Positions 11,454-22,399 of a stretch of 64,000 bases of DNA are shown here, one piece after another. The notes beneath the pieces are model-generated. The model saw nothing but the letters and a program-made list of their open reading frames with translations. It searched no databases and was not told the origin of the DNA. The position numbers and the translations under genes are program-made. The stretch is from Polytrichum commune (taxonomy: Eukaryota; Streptophyta; Polytrichopsida; Polytrichales; Polytrichaceae). Within the stretch, counting starts at the first letter, position 1; each line of letters begins with the position of its first letter. The stretch is from assembly GCA_950295325.1 (NCBI GenBank), contig OX485806.1:33232001-33296000 (forward strand), in the 5' to 3' direction.

Positions 11454-13416
11454 ATGAAGCCGCAATCCAAGGATCACATTGAGGTCAATGACACCGAGGA
11501 ATTATTTCCTTTGAAACTTCATGTTGCGGAAGAGCTTCGAGCCCAACGTGTTTGTTCGGCTTTGGCCCAAGAGTTTGGGAAGTTGGAGGCCCATAAAATG
11601 TTTTCACTTTTATTTCTTGGTGATACTTCATATTTGGGTAGCTATTTAGCTACACAAACTGATTGTAGTGGAGAGGATACGCATTTGGATTCAAGTGCAG
11701 ATGATGGGGGCAAAGGTGTTGCCCTCTCCACGGACTAGCAATCACAGGTTGTGCTGGCACCAAGTGGCAATCCTTCTATGAAGAAGGAAACCACGGAGTT
11801 TGACGATTGGCCAATTGAAGTGGGGCCAAAGCTTACTGGTGCCGAAGCACGAAAGGTACGGGCATTTATTCGCTCTTACCGTAATTGTTTTGCCTTTAGT
11901 CTTCATGATCTTGAAGGATATAAAGGTAAACCTGTTCGTATTCAACTCGAGGACGACCACCCTATTTTCAGACGGCCGTACAGACTTAGTACATCTGAAA
12001 GGTTGGGTGTTCAAACTCGATGTCAAGAGTTATTGGCAGCGGAATTGATTGAACTCTCCAATGGAGAGTATGCTTGTGTCACGGTTATGCCGTCAAAGAA
12101 GGATATCTTTGGCAACTGGACGGAAAAACGGATATGTGGTGATTATCGTCCAGTCAACCGCAAGACCAAGTCGGATCGATATCCAATGCCGATATCGGAG
12201 GAATTGTTTGATGCACTGGGATTTTCTAGAATCTTCAGCACTCTGGATTTGAGGCCTGGTTATCACCAATTACCTTTGTTGTTGGGTGATCGGGTGAAGA
12301 CCGCATTTTGGGGAATTGATAAAGATGGCAAGGATCAACTTTATCATTGGAAATTTCTGCCATTTGGTCTCAAGAATGCACCAGTTGAATTTCAGCAGGT
12401 GATGGATCAATTATTGGTTGGTTTGCCGTTTGCTAGATGTTACATTGATGATGTTATCATCTTTAGTAATAGTCCACAGGATCATGTGAGACATTTGCAA
12501 GCAGTATTTGAACGACTTCAACGGTGGTGACTCCGTTTACATCATGGAAAAATGTAAGTTTTTCCAGGATCAATTGCCCTATTTAGGCCACATGATTGTT
12601 CCTGGCGGTCTTGGTGTGCAACAGGCAAAGGTGGATGCTTTGCACAAAATTCCCGCACCTAGTGATGTACCACGGCTTCATGCATTTCTAGGATTGGCAA
12701 ATTATTATAGGAGGTTTGTCAAAAACTTTAGTTTGATTGCCAAACCTCTTAACATTCTCACGGGGAAAGACCAACCATGGATTTGGAGTCGGGAACAACA
12801 ACAGGTATTTGATACATTGAAGCAGAGGCTCGGTTCAGCGCCAGTGCTTCGACGCCCGGATGTGTCTAAAGCTTTTCAATTGCACACGGATTGGAGTGCA
12901 GTGGGATTGGGAGCGGTATTGACACAGAAAGATGAAGAGGAAAAAGAATATGTGGTGGCTTATGCATCTAAAAGCAATAATAGTGCTGAATCTAATTATT
13001 ATTCTTATGAAGGCGAGGCCTTGGCGGCCGTTTGGGCCATTGCACATTTTCGACCTTATTTGCATGGGCAAAAGTTTACTTTGGTGATTGATCATCAGTC
13101 TTTAAAATGGCTTATGAAATCAGATAAGCTCACCGGGAAACTTGCTAGGTGGACATTGTTACTTCAGGAATATGATTTTGAAGTTGTTCATCGAGCAGGA
13201 ATTGCCAACTTGGATGCAGACGGATTGTCTCGCAATCCAAGTCCTTCAGATGAGGATTTAACTGGAACCATATGGCATGGAGATTGTGATCGTGAGGCAA
13301 TGCTGGGTTGGCATGCTGCCACATATCTCACAATGATGTCGGGATTGGCTGCTGAGATCCTTGTAGAAGAACAAGATGAGGAGGTTGATAAATCTCTCGT
13401 TCTTAGTGATGTGTAG
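11454..13416 (+). pseudogene. Retrotransposon reverse transcriptase and RNase H
   Basis: The RT fingers/palm are recognisable: RRPYRLSTSE (near 11975), RICGDYRPVN (12130), FSTLDLRPGYHQLP (12234), FGLKNAPVEFQ (12364) and the catalytic YIDD box at 12441-12452. The thumb and connection (KCKFFQDQLPYLGHMI, FLGLANYYRRFVKNFS) are in another phase, after a frameshift within an A-run near 12550. The RNase H region follows with LHTDWSAVGLGAVLTQ (near 12880), YEGEALAAVWAI and HRAGIANLDADGLSR. Stops at 11736 and 12528 and the frameshift break it. Together these enzymes would copy the element RNA into DNA. The order RT-RH-IN assigns the element to Ty3/gypsy. Confidence 0.9.
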
Positions 13417-13431
13417 GAAGACCAGACGGTC

Positions 13432-14697
13432 TTGTACAAACTTCAACAAGGGATATTTCTTCTTGGACTATCTGCTATGGAGCGAGATAGAATTAGTCAC
13501 CGGATAACAAGGTTTCGTTGGGCAAACAGCTTGTTATTTCGTGTATGGCCGAACGGAACGAGGCGCATCGTTCCAAGGCCAGATAAAAGAGTTTCTTTGG
13601 TACGGCAAGTGCACGAGGAGCTTGGACATTTTGGAGTGCGAAGGACGCACTCTATGTTGCGCAACCAATATTGGTGGACTGGTATGTATCAACAGGTTGC
13701 CGCTTATGTTTCTCGGTGTGAAGTATGTGACCGGGTCATGTCAAGTTTTAATACTTTATCACCTCAACTTCAGCCTTTACCTATTATGGGCTTGGGATAT
13801 CGTTGGTCTTTGGATTTTGCCGGACCGCTTACTATCACTCTACGTGGTTCCAAGTATGTGCTTGTGATGGTGGAGCATTTTAATAAGTGGATTGAACTCG
13901 TGGTTCTTCCCCAAAATTCCTCAGAATTGGCGGCTATGGCATTTCTTGATCGAGTTTTGGCACGGTTTGGAGCACCTGCAGAGGTGTTGACGGACCAAGG
14001 GAGAGAATTCCTTGGATCTTTCGAGGCTTTGTGTACCAAGGCTTTGATTGATCATCGGACAACTTCTAGAGATCATCCTGAGGCAGATGGCTTAGCTGAA
14101 CGAGTTGTTCAGACGGTTAAGCGCGGTTTGCGGAAGTATAGATTGCTTCATGGCAACCATCGCGATTGGGACTTGATGTTACCATGGATAGCAATGGGTT
14201 ATCGTTTCAGCATGCAAGCATCTTTGGCATCCTATAGTCCTTACCAACTCTTGTATGGACGGGAACCAATTTTACCTAGCTCGGTGCGAGAGAAATTGGC
14301 TCCCGTGGTAAACTTGGATGATCCAGATGTATGGACTCAATGTCTTCATGACCGAGCAACGTTCTTCCAAAAGGCCATGCCTATGGCTATGGAGAACTTA
14401 AATATTGCTCAACATCGTGATACATTACGGTGTGCCCGGATCCGCAGTGGAGCTTATCGACCTCAGGTTCGTAGATTTTCCAATGGGGATTATGTTTACT
14501 TGCAACGGGAGGCGCCTACGACATTGGATGTCAAGGCTGGGCGCACGATTTTGCGGGTAAAAGATGTCTTGCCAAATGGTATATTATTGCTTGAAGGCAA
14601 GGATGGACGGGAATGTCGTGAGCATTCAAAGAATTGTGCTCCATATCACCTTCCCATCGACGGCTCTGTGCCTCCCGAGTTGGCGGTTGTACCATAG
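13432..14697 (+). pseudogene. Retrotransposon integrase
   Basis: The 421-codon open segment continues the RNase H phase after the stop at 13414-13416. It has the HHCC zinc-binding N-domain (HEELGHFGVRRTH ... CEVC, residues ~60-103) and the DDE core: Asp in LDFAGP at 13813, Asp in LTDQGREF at 13993 and Glu in LAERVV at 14098. A C-terminal region with ILRVKDVLPNGILLLEG follows. The enzyme would insert element DNA into the genome. The open segment ends at TAG 14695-14697, and the same phase continues directly into a PHD finger. The integrase core itself is uninterrupted, making it the best-preserved part of the element. Confidence 0.88.
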
Positions 14698-14883
14698 GGT
14701 CTGCCTTGTTATGTTTGTGGAGAGAAGAAAGGATCTGCAACAATGTTATTGTGCGACCAATGTCAACGTGGATGGCACATGGCATGTTTGACACCTCCCA
14801 TTTTTACTCTTCCTTTTGGCAATTGGGTTTGTCCTCGTTGTCGGAAAGCCTCTCATTCCGTGGCCGTTAATGGTCATGATTGA
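14698..14883 (+). pseudogene. PHD finger at the C-terminus of the retrotransposon Pol
   Basis: In phase with integrase, right after TAG 14695-14697, 61 codons run to TGA 14881-14883. They encode CYVCGEKKGSATMLLCDQC, then GWHMACLTPP and WVCPRC, which matches the C4HC3 zinc pattern of PHD fingers, including the Trp before the last Cys pair. PHD fingers read histone H3 tails. In this position (integrase C-terminus) it would be a functional analogue of the chromodomain of chromoviruses, which steers integration; that role is inference. The intervening stop means this copy could make the finger fused to integrase only by read-through, or the stop is simply decay. Confidence 0.8.
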
Positions 14884-15196
14884 GAATTTTGTGGATGTTA
14901 CCACATGTTTTAGTGGTGAAGTTGTTATTTAGTTGGTTGGAAATTTTATGGAATTAAGACCACATTGAAAGAGTTATCCAAGAATTCAACATTAATTGTC
15001 GAAGGCGATTAAGGATGGGGCTCACATTGCACCCAGCCTACAGTTCTTGGATTACTTTGTCAATCACGAGTTTAATTCCTTCGATTACTACTACCCAATT
15101 AAATATGTATAGATGTAGCAACAACTTCATCATGTTCAACAACTCTACCGATGAGTGTGTTTGTTCCTAGCCGATTGGAGGGGCTCCTTATCTACT

Positions 15197-15206
15197 AGTG
15201 GGGGCA
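15197..15206 (+). promoter_or_regulatory. Candidate polypurine tract
   Basis: AGTGGGGGCA lies just before the terminal repeat region and has the expected position and composition of the plus-strand primer of a gypsy element. It abuts the 107-bp segment (15207-15313) and not the TGTCAC start of the LTR at 15316, which complicates definition of the 3' LTR start. Confidence 0.45.
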
Positions 15207-15313
15207 CTTGAAGAGGTGGTTGTTTAGCATTTTAGTTTGCTATTTTATTTTGCTAATTGATGTTGACAACGACACTCGATCTGTTGTGTTTAACGATCTT
15301 AGTTTACACGACA
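15207..15313 (+). repeat. 107-bp repeat A, first copy (before 3' LTR)
   Basis: This copy begins CTTGAAGAGGTGGTTG and ends TTTACACGACA. It recurs at 15747-15853 with only a few substitutions, so the pair flanks the 430-bp LTR-like core. The second copy forms the 3' end of the LTR. This first copy probably arose by unequal recombination or template switching between LTRs. Confidence 0.75.
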
Positions 15314-15315
15314 AC

Positions 15316-15853
15316 TGTCACGTGGGGTGATATCGGGGCTAAGTTACGTCAATTTAGGAGTAAATGGACTCCATTAGGAGTCCATGTGTGTTGGGATGAG
15401 TAACGGACTCCATTAGGAGTCCTAGTTAGTTGTTCATCCACTCCATGGATGAACTCCACATAGGATTGGGGTTGTATGGAGAGGAAGGCCTCTTGACTTG
15501 CCATTGTTGTCAAGTCAAGTATTGTGAGTGTGTTTTGAGAGAGAGAGAGCTTGTTGTTGTTTTCTCATGGCTTTGGTGTAGTAGATTATGAGTAAAGCCT
15601 TTGCATTCTTTCTCCACCACTTGCACTCTTGGATTCTCCCTTCGTGGAGTGAGAGATAGTTTGACTCTTGTGTGTGAATTTTAGAGTTTCTTAAGCTTTG
15701 TAAGGAGACATTTTAGTTTCTTAAGCTTTGAGAGAGAAACTCTCATCTTGAAGAGGTGGTTGCTTAGCATTTTAGTTTGCTATTTTATTTTGCTAATTGA
15801 TGTTGACAACGACACTCGATATGTTGCGTTTAACGATCTTAGTTTACACGACA
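15316..15853 (+). repeat. 3' LTR (538 bp)
   Basis: The repeat runs from TGTCACGTGGGG to ...ACACGACA (TG...CA ends) and is followed by CTTC, the same tetranucleotide that precedes the 5' LTR. The first ~430 bp match 5904-6305. Compared with the 5' copy it has an insertion of about 38 bp that duplicates the palindrome GGACTCCATTAGGAGTCC (near 15366 and 15404). The last 107 bp are repeat A (15747-15853). Confidence 0.75.
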
Positions 15854-15857
15854 CTTC

Positions 15858-17329
15858 GTTTTTTAGTTGGTGACGTGAAAGAAAGTGTGTTAGATTATTG
15901 GCTCCAAAGACCTCTTTATGGGCTCAAGTATTGTCAATTTCTTCATAATAATTGAAATATGTACGTTGTATTTGCTAAATATATTTTACACAATCTATTT
16001 TTTTCACTCTTAGCCTCACAATTGGAACAAACAACAATTTGGTATCATGATAGTAATAAGGTCAAGGTAGTGGGGTAATGTAGACTAGAAGGTGTAGCTA
16101 ACATGAGCAGTAGAAAGAATTTCAATAGAGCTACGGACTTTCTCAATTACATTATTGCATAAACCCAAATTATAAAAGTAAATGTATCATGGACACGTGG
16201 ACAAGAAAAGACGAAAGTCTTTGCAATTCTCAATAGAGGAGTTGACTAAACTAGGATCAATTATTGATGCTTCTGCATCTACATGTGATTGTTTATAAAT
16301 GTAAATTTCAATCATTGAATATTATCTCTATGTTTGTGTGGATTGCTCATGCATATATTCATGCTTGTTGGTGTAGTAACGATACTTCATCACATTCGAG
16401 AGAAGCTCCGCCATATTTAATGTCATCTTGGCACTGTCGCACAATACTCTATCCTCGCCTCATAGTGGTGGCAAAGATGATCTCCCTCAGTGATGATGAG
16501 GTCCTTATTCGGAAAGTTTTCATGAAATTCCAAAAGAGTATGTAAGTTTGCCATTTTTTCATATTTGTTTGATTTTGGAGTCATTCATCGTGTTATCTCC
16601 AATAAGGAATCTTGACCATTTCAGATTTTTAAAACGAAAATGTGATGTCGCCTCCCACTTACATAATTATCCCATTACATGAAAAGACGGTCACAAATGG
16701 TTGTTGATCTAACCTCAACACCATCACACTATAGTAGGGTGTCGGTTGTGATCGTTGCATCATGCCATTTGTAAATTTCGAGGTGAAAGAGGGTATTGAA
16801 CATGTTTGTGACAAACATGAGGAGGAGGGATTGGAAGACAATAAGGGTAGTAATGGAGCTTCTATGCATGGTTCCACGTTGACTACATTGATTGTGCTCA
16901 TTACTTTGTGGACATTGATATGAGCGAGTAATTTCCTAGTATCCAAAAACTCCATTTTCCAAAATTCCCATAATGCCTCCATTGATTTATTTCTCAAACC
17001 TTCATGAATTCTAGAAATACAGTCTAGAGCATGCTCGATACTTGGAATGTGCTTGCATTTTTTTTCTTCCAAGAAATTGAATGTTGAATCTAACGACAAT
17101 GTTAAAAATCATCTCCAAACTCTCAACTTGTGGTTGTTGATTTTAATAGTATAGTAAAGCATTTATTAGGTTGATTGCATTTTGTGTGAACATTCTACTC
17201 GTACTATTTTAAACAAATATGTTACTATTTATGTCACAATACCATGGTTATAGGATATCTAGTGGGTGTATCTCCAAATACTTTGCCAAACTCACTGTCC
17301 ATCTCTCCCCGTCCTCAAACCATATCCAC
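15858..17329. other. No supported gene; one doubtful minus-strand ORF (16659-17099)
   Basis: Mostly AT-rich unique-looking sequence. A 146-codon minus-strand frame (16659-17099) has a charged, helix-like start (NFLEEKKCKHIPSIEHALDC) and a Ser/Pro-rich middle. I recognise no domain and see no promoter or splice context, so it may be a fragment of an unknown gene or chance. Confidence 0.2.
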
Positions 17330-17733
17330 TACACTAAATAGGTAGATTAGTGTTGGAAACACTAATAGTCGACGAAAACACTAAATCTCAATTGTCTTCA
17401 TAGTGTTAGAACACTAAATGTCAACTCTAACACTATTTGTACCAATTAGTAACTTTGAATATTTACAAAAGCGCATTTAGTGTTAGATGACATTTTTTGT
17501 AGATCTTCAAATGAAGAATTGGAGGTAGAATATGTGAGCCTCATAGAAAATGTAATATGTTAGGAATTTGATATTACAAAATTTAAACTTAATGGAACTC
17601 AACTTTGACAATGCAAAATAAAGACAAAGGAAATTGTAACACTAATTGTACTTTCAAGTGACCTTTAATGTTTTGGGTAACTATTGGCTCTAACACTAAT
17701 CTTCATCTAACACTAATCTACCTATTTAGTGTA
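17330..17733. mobile_element. MITE with perfect long terminal inverted repeats
   Basis: CTACACTAAATAGGTAGATT at 17329 onward is the start of a 26-bp sequence whose exact reverse complement ends the element at 17714-17734. Element bases 17332-17731 are flanked by TA on both sides. Several ACACTAA motifs recur inside. It has no coding capacity. TA flanks suggest a Tc1/mariner-type origin, while the CACTA start could equally suggest a CACTA element; the sequence does not settle which. Confidence 0.75.
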
Positions 17734-17908
17734 GCTAGGGTGACCAACTACTAACTATTATTAATGATTATTGGCTATTGATGTAGTGTCTACTCCCTGC
17801 AAAGGTTCACGTAATTTTACATCTAATGTCATTGTCCTTTAGGACATGGCTATGGATGTTCCACAAACATATACTATTTTCACTACAACTACCTCTAGAG
17901 ACCAAAGT

Positions 17909-17956
17909 TCTTCTTATTCTTCTTCTTCTTCTTCTTCATCATCATCATCATCATCA
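17909..17956 (+). repeat. Compound (TTC)n-(ATC)n microsatellite
   Basis: A TTC/TTCTTA run passes directly into an ATC run. The two overlapping open frames here (poly-Ser and poly-Leu/His) are translations of the microsatellite and not genes. Confidence 0.85.
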
Positions 17957-18059
17957 ATATATTTGGGAAACAACCAATATATGTACACCAATAGCTCAGG
18001 AAGATGGGTAGGAGCCGGTTGGTTGATACAATTTTCCTGCCTATAAATGACTAGCAGGA

Positions 18060-18173
18060 CCAAGTCATGTATAACACACTAAACGATCAGACGGACTCAA
18101 TGGGAATCGAACCCGGACCGTCTAAGTGTAGTACAAACATCCTCCCTCAACCAACCGAGGAAACATGACTTGG
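18060..18173 (-). mobile_element. tRNA-derived element closed by a 10-bp inverted repeat
   Basis: On the minus strand the A-box-like CTCGGTTGGTTGAGGG (18159-18144) and a perfect B box GGTTCGATTCC (18113-18103) have tRNA spacing. The D stem CCTC/GAGG pairs, but the tRNA acceptor stem does not. Instead CCAAGTCATG and CATGACTTGG close the whole 114-bp unit. It is therefore not a functional tRNA gene. It looks like a SINE head or another Pol III-derived element. No A-rich tail is visible. Confidence 0.5.
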
Positions 18174-20840
18174 CAACCACCAACACAACAAACCACAACT
18201 TATACTATAACACAAACGTAATTACTTGCTAACAACTACGGTGGGTTACTCTTATTTGTCTTCCGGTTACTATAGTGTCCATCCTCGAAAGGGGAGAGTA
18301 GTACTGTCCAAATTTCCCCTTGTCTGGCGGGCATCGGGTCATTTGACAGTACGAACGGACACTTCATTCACGCCGGCCCCTATAAATTTGGACCGGAGTT
18401 TCTATCTATCTATCTTTGGGAAACAACTAAGAACAATGATTAACCATGTAGTAAAATCTACAATGGTCTCAAGACATTGTTGGAGTGCGACATTGAAGTA
18501 TTCAAACTCTGATTATTGGGCTAGAAAACACTTGTGAAAACTACGCAAAATAAATGTCATGTGCAATCCCCCAAGGTCACATGCATGGTCATGCATTGGC
18601 ATCGCTAAAAAACTTTTGTCACATTAAAGACAACCATGGTAATCTATGCTTGGGTTCCAAAGAGACCACCTATGAAAATAGGAACTCCCCTTAAAATTTA
18701 CATCATAACCTCATTTTAGGGTTACGTATGAGCTTGACATGTGTGCAAGGAAGAAGTCTATGTCATTCATGTCAATCTTCAGCTGACTCTTCTGTGTAAG
18801 GGGTGTAAACCGTTGTTAGTGAGGTATACAAGTAAATGCATGGTATCAGTAGTCAACATTAGTAACAACATCAAAAAAACCTACACGTGGGAATAAAAAT
18901 TATAATACCAATCAAATATTGACATTTGGTGGGTACATCAAGGTGAGGAAATCTTTGTATATCCAATTTATTATTTGGGTCAACACCTTTTTAACCCATA
19001 TTAATAATAGAATGAGTTTGACTAGATATGAAAGTCTTTGAATGATGTGCAAACTTCAGTGATATCAAAAATAGAATTACCATCAAATGCACATTCCCCT
19101 AATCGTATCAAGAAATATGAATTCCTCGTTATTGATACATGAAAAACAATACCAATCCAACATTGGTGTAAACAATAGACTTTATAATGACTATAAATAG
19201 ATTGAGAAGTCAAACTTTTGCTTCCCTTTGAGTGAACCTCATGTGGACAAGGTGTTTGCATTCAACTTTTATTTCATAAGAAGGGATGTACCTAGCTTAG
19301 TACTCGTGTTACCTATTTCATTCTACAAGGCCACCATTAAGTTCATTTTCATGTTCGTTACTTATATCATGGGGTTAGACATAACTTGGACATAACAAAA
19401 AAGGTTAGATAAATGTTCTTGTGTTGTACATAGGTTGGAAATCGTTTGTTCCTAGTTTATGGTCAATTTGCAAAATTTTGAGGGTAAATGTATCTTGAAA
19501 TTCTTAACCCACAAATACTTTAATCATTATAATAATAGTTGAGTGTTTCGTCTTTACATTGGATGAATGAAATCTTTGTAAGTTACTTTGTGTGGGGATG
19601 AATAAATATGTACCCTTGTAGCAAGACAACAAGCCACGGCTATTATACTTACCAGAGAGTCACATCACAATGTGTATTCATGTTCTTTGATTTCAAACTA
19701 CCTTATGCTCCAAAAATGTTTTAGTAGGTGTTAAGAGAACCATAAGCATGTGCAATTGAGTGTGAATATTTATATAGCATGCAAAAGATGGTTGCAAAAA
19801 TGACCATTCTCGTTACAAGTCATACATTTCATTAAATATACATTTGAAAACTAGAATTTTGGAATCAGGTGAGAAGTCACATAAGGATGTTAGCAATATC
19901 ATTATCTTAGTATTGAACCACAATTTGTCAATCGTTATTGTAGAATAAAAATATATATATGATATAACATCATTCACTAGTAAGACATTGCGCCGTGGGG
20001 ATAGGAATCGTGCAAGGATAATGCCCCATTCTTGTTCACCTTTACAAAATGAATCATATTCAACTTGAGAATTGTTCTATTTCTAGAAGGAAACCAACAA
20101 CTTGTTGGGCCCTTGGGCTTGGCCTACCAATATTTAAATCATGTTTTTATTCAAATTGAGTTTCATTTTTGTAAATTAACTAGCTCTCATGCATCACATG
20201 GAGCCTGGCCTATACTGGCCAAGTTAGATAGAGTACTAAATCTTGTGGGCACATAATTGTGCCTCTTTGATGCTTGTTGCTAATTTGGCATGGGGCCTAC
20301 CACTTACCCTTTTGGAAAAGGGTGTTGAGGGGCCTCTTTTAGTAATGTAATCCTACAAAATATTGAAAATCTAGTGAGAAATCATATATGGATGTTAGTA
20401 GTATCATTACCTTGGCAATGACCCTTGTTCATCAATAACACAAACTAAACAAAACAAAACCCTGCAATATCATGAAGCCTCGAGGATGAATTATTGGAAG
20501 TTAAACCTTTGATATGATAGCAACAAAGCCAATTGTATATTGTGTTTTCAACACTTTGAACTTGTGGTGAGACTATTGAAAATATTTGATGTAACTTTAT
20601 GAAAAACTTTCATGTAGATAAATAACTAATTGTATATTAACTTTAGTGGTGAACTAGCCTCACTCCTACAATATCTATCCAATGAAGAATGATTTGCATC
20701 CACACTTGTCAATGAGTCCATTTAAGGGTTAAGATATAATTGATATTTCCTCAAGATATTCACAAGTCGTTCCAAAGATTATAGACATGCTATGCTATAA
20801 TAAGAATATGTGTCATAGGATATATTTGGATGTACATATC
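18174..20840. other. No gene or clear repeat recognised
   Basis: AT-rich sequence with only short spurious open frames (for example 18226-18537 and 19022-19261 minus). A short TATC run occurs near 18403. I see no conserved domain, splice pattern or terminal repeat. Confidence 0.4.
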
Positions 20841-20973
20841 ATATATATGTATGTATATGTGTGTGTGTGCGTGCATGCATGCTCACTCCATGTTGCATTT
20901 CATTTACAATGGGCATAAGGGAATTTTTTTAAAAAAAAAAAAAAAAAACTAACTAACTAACTAACTAACTAAC
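20841..20973 (+). repeat. Microsatellites: (TATG/TG)n, poly(A), (CTAA)n
   Basis: A TATATG/TGTGTG run (20841-20880) precedes an 18-base A tract (20931-20948) that is followed immediately by about six CTAA units to 20973. An A tract followed by short tandem units could be the tail of a retroposed sequence, but no body is recognisable upstream. Confidence 0.7.
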
Positions 20974-21338
20974 ATCGATGCATGTTATAATTGATGGGAA
21001 TGAGTCCTTGTTGTTATGATGCTCATGGGTTTCCCCGTGATGTCGGGTAGAAAGGATATAGCATTTATGTTTAAAGTCTATTTGTAAAAGGCTCTAGCAT
21101 ATGGTCAAACAATGAGAAAATCTTCGGTTTGTTGCCAACTTTGTTGCCAAGTATTATTCTCGCCTAATTGACATCAACCGTGGCAAAGTCCCGGGAATAA
21201 ATTTGGCAATTAACTTGTTCACTAGCTAATTAGGAGGTTCAAGGTTTTGAACATGTCTTTGAAGTTGTTGTACGCCATCCACCCCCTTTGGCATGTGGTC
21301 AACTGCTCATTTTGATTGTTCTTTCTCCATGGTGTCCC

Positions 21339-21810
21339 CTCTCCCACATGTAGGTGCGTGTTTGAGCATGTGACTTCAACTTTTGTATATTACTCTTTAA
21401 TTTATCGAGTAATAGTGCATGAAAAGTTAAGGCAACATAGCGGTTGGAATGAGGCAGAGGCGAGGAGGCATGCTCATGTTTGAAGGGCTAGAAGGTGATA
21501 GGAGGATTTGAGGCAACAAAAGGCGAGGGTAAGGCGAAGGCAAGAGGAGGGTGAGGAGGTGTCATATGGTTTAAGACATTGGAGGGTGAGAAAGCGGTGG
21601 AGGCAAGAAGAGGATGAGCGTGATGATGTCCCCTCTCTCACATGTAGGTGCGTGTTTGAGCATGTGACTTCAACTTTTATGCAACATTATATCACACTCA
21701 AGAGATCCAAGTGCCTAAGCTAAAGATAGTCACCTTCCAAGGTGATTATGCAATTCTAATATGACCGATCCAATAGCCTAAGCAAAAGATAGTAGCCCTC
21801 CAAGGTGAGC
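21339..21810 (+). repeat. Direct repeats of ~54 bp and ~32 bp
   Basis: A segment containing ACATGTAGGTGCGTGTTTGA and GCATGTGACTTCAACTTTT occurs at about 21338-21391 and again at about 21627-21680, almost identical. Next, CCTAAGC(T/A)AAAGATAGT occurs near 21713 and 21777. The intervening sequence is rich in AGGCGAGG/AGGCAAGAGG. The 71-codon frame there is not supported as a gene. Confidence 0.6.
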
Positions 21811-22399
21811 AACCGTGGAATGAGCAACCCAAGGGGCTACTAGATTTAGCTTAGGTTTTTGGATGTCTTGAGCTTGGCGTTCAAGGTCCATTATGTGATG
21901 TACCTTACTGATACCTTGGTTAAGAGATTTGTTGATTAACAATTGATTAATGATGACTAAATATAGTTTGTTGTGGTTAGCATGTGAGTAGATGGTGACA
22001 AAATTAATACCATTAGGTAGTTCATAAACTAAATCATTGCCACTAACTCTGATTTTTTGGTGGCATTGGGAACTTCACTGCACGTACTGAGAATGATGAT
22101 ACACTATGTGGGAATCTCATAATTGATACATGACAAAGAACCACTTCTTTACTCCTCCCTGCCCAATCCCCCATTTCCAAAGAAGGCGTATTCAATCTAT
22201 TGCGTGGTATGGAATTGAGGCATCAAGGGTGTAGGTAGACATGAGACATACTTTCAATGGCAATTTTGAAAATGAAAATATAACATTGGTTTTTTGTCAA
22301 GATTAATTTTAAGCTTGAATTTCCTTATGGTGTGCATGTTTTGACCATATCACGATAGGGTGTGTTTCCTTCCTTTTGGGAGATGGGTTCTATTTGTGT

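Larger units (their letters stand above)
5904..15853 (+). mobile_element. Decayed Ty3/gypsy-like LTR retrotransposon carrying a DNA methyltransferase domain and a PHD finger
   Basis: About 9.95 kb lies between LTR-like direct repeats and is flanked by CTTC on both sides (5900-5903 and 15854-15857), a possible 4-bp target duplication. The plus-strand polyprotein is ordered gag, zinc knuckles, protease, C5 DNA methyltransferase, reverse transcriptase, RNase H, integrase, PHD finger. RT-RH before IN is the Ty3/gypsy order. The reading frame runs through three phases, changing near 9855 and near 12550, and is interrupted by in-frame stops at 8327, 10629, 11220, 11367, 11445, 11736, 12528, 13414 and 14695. 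The copy is therefore inactive. Retrotransposons with captured DNA methyltransferases have been reported from dinoflagellates and charophyte algae (de Mendoza and colleagues, 2018). Whether this one is the same lineage cannot be judged from sequence alone. Confidence 0.9.

Noticed and set aside
17826-18046. Two overlapping frames with poly-Ser and poly-Leu/His
   Set aside because: They are translations of the TTC/ATC microsatellite.
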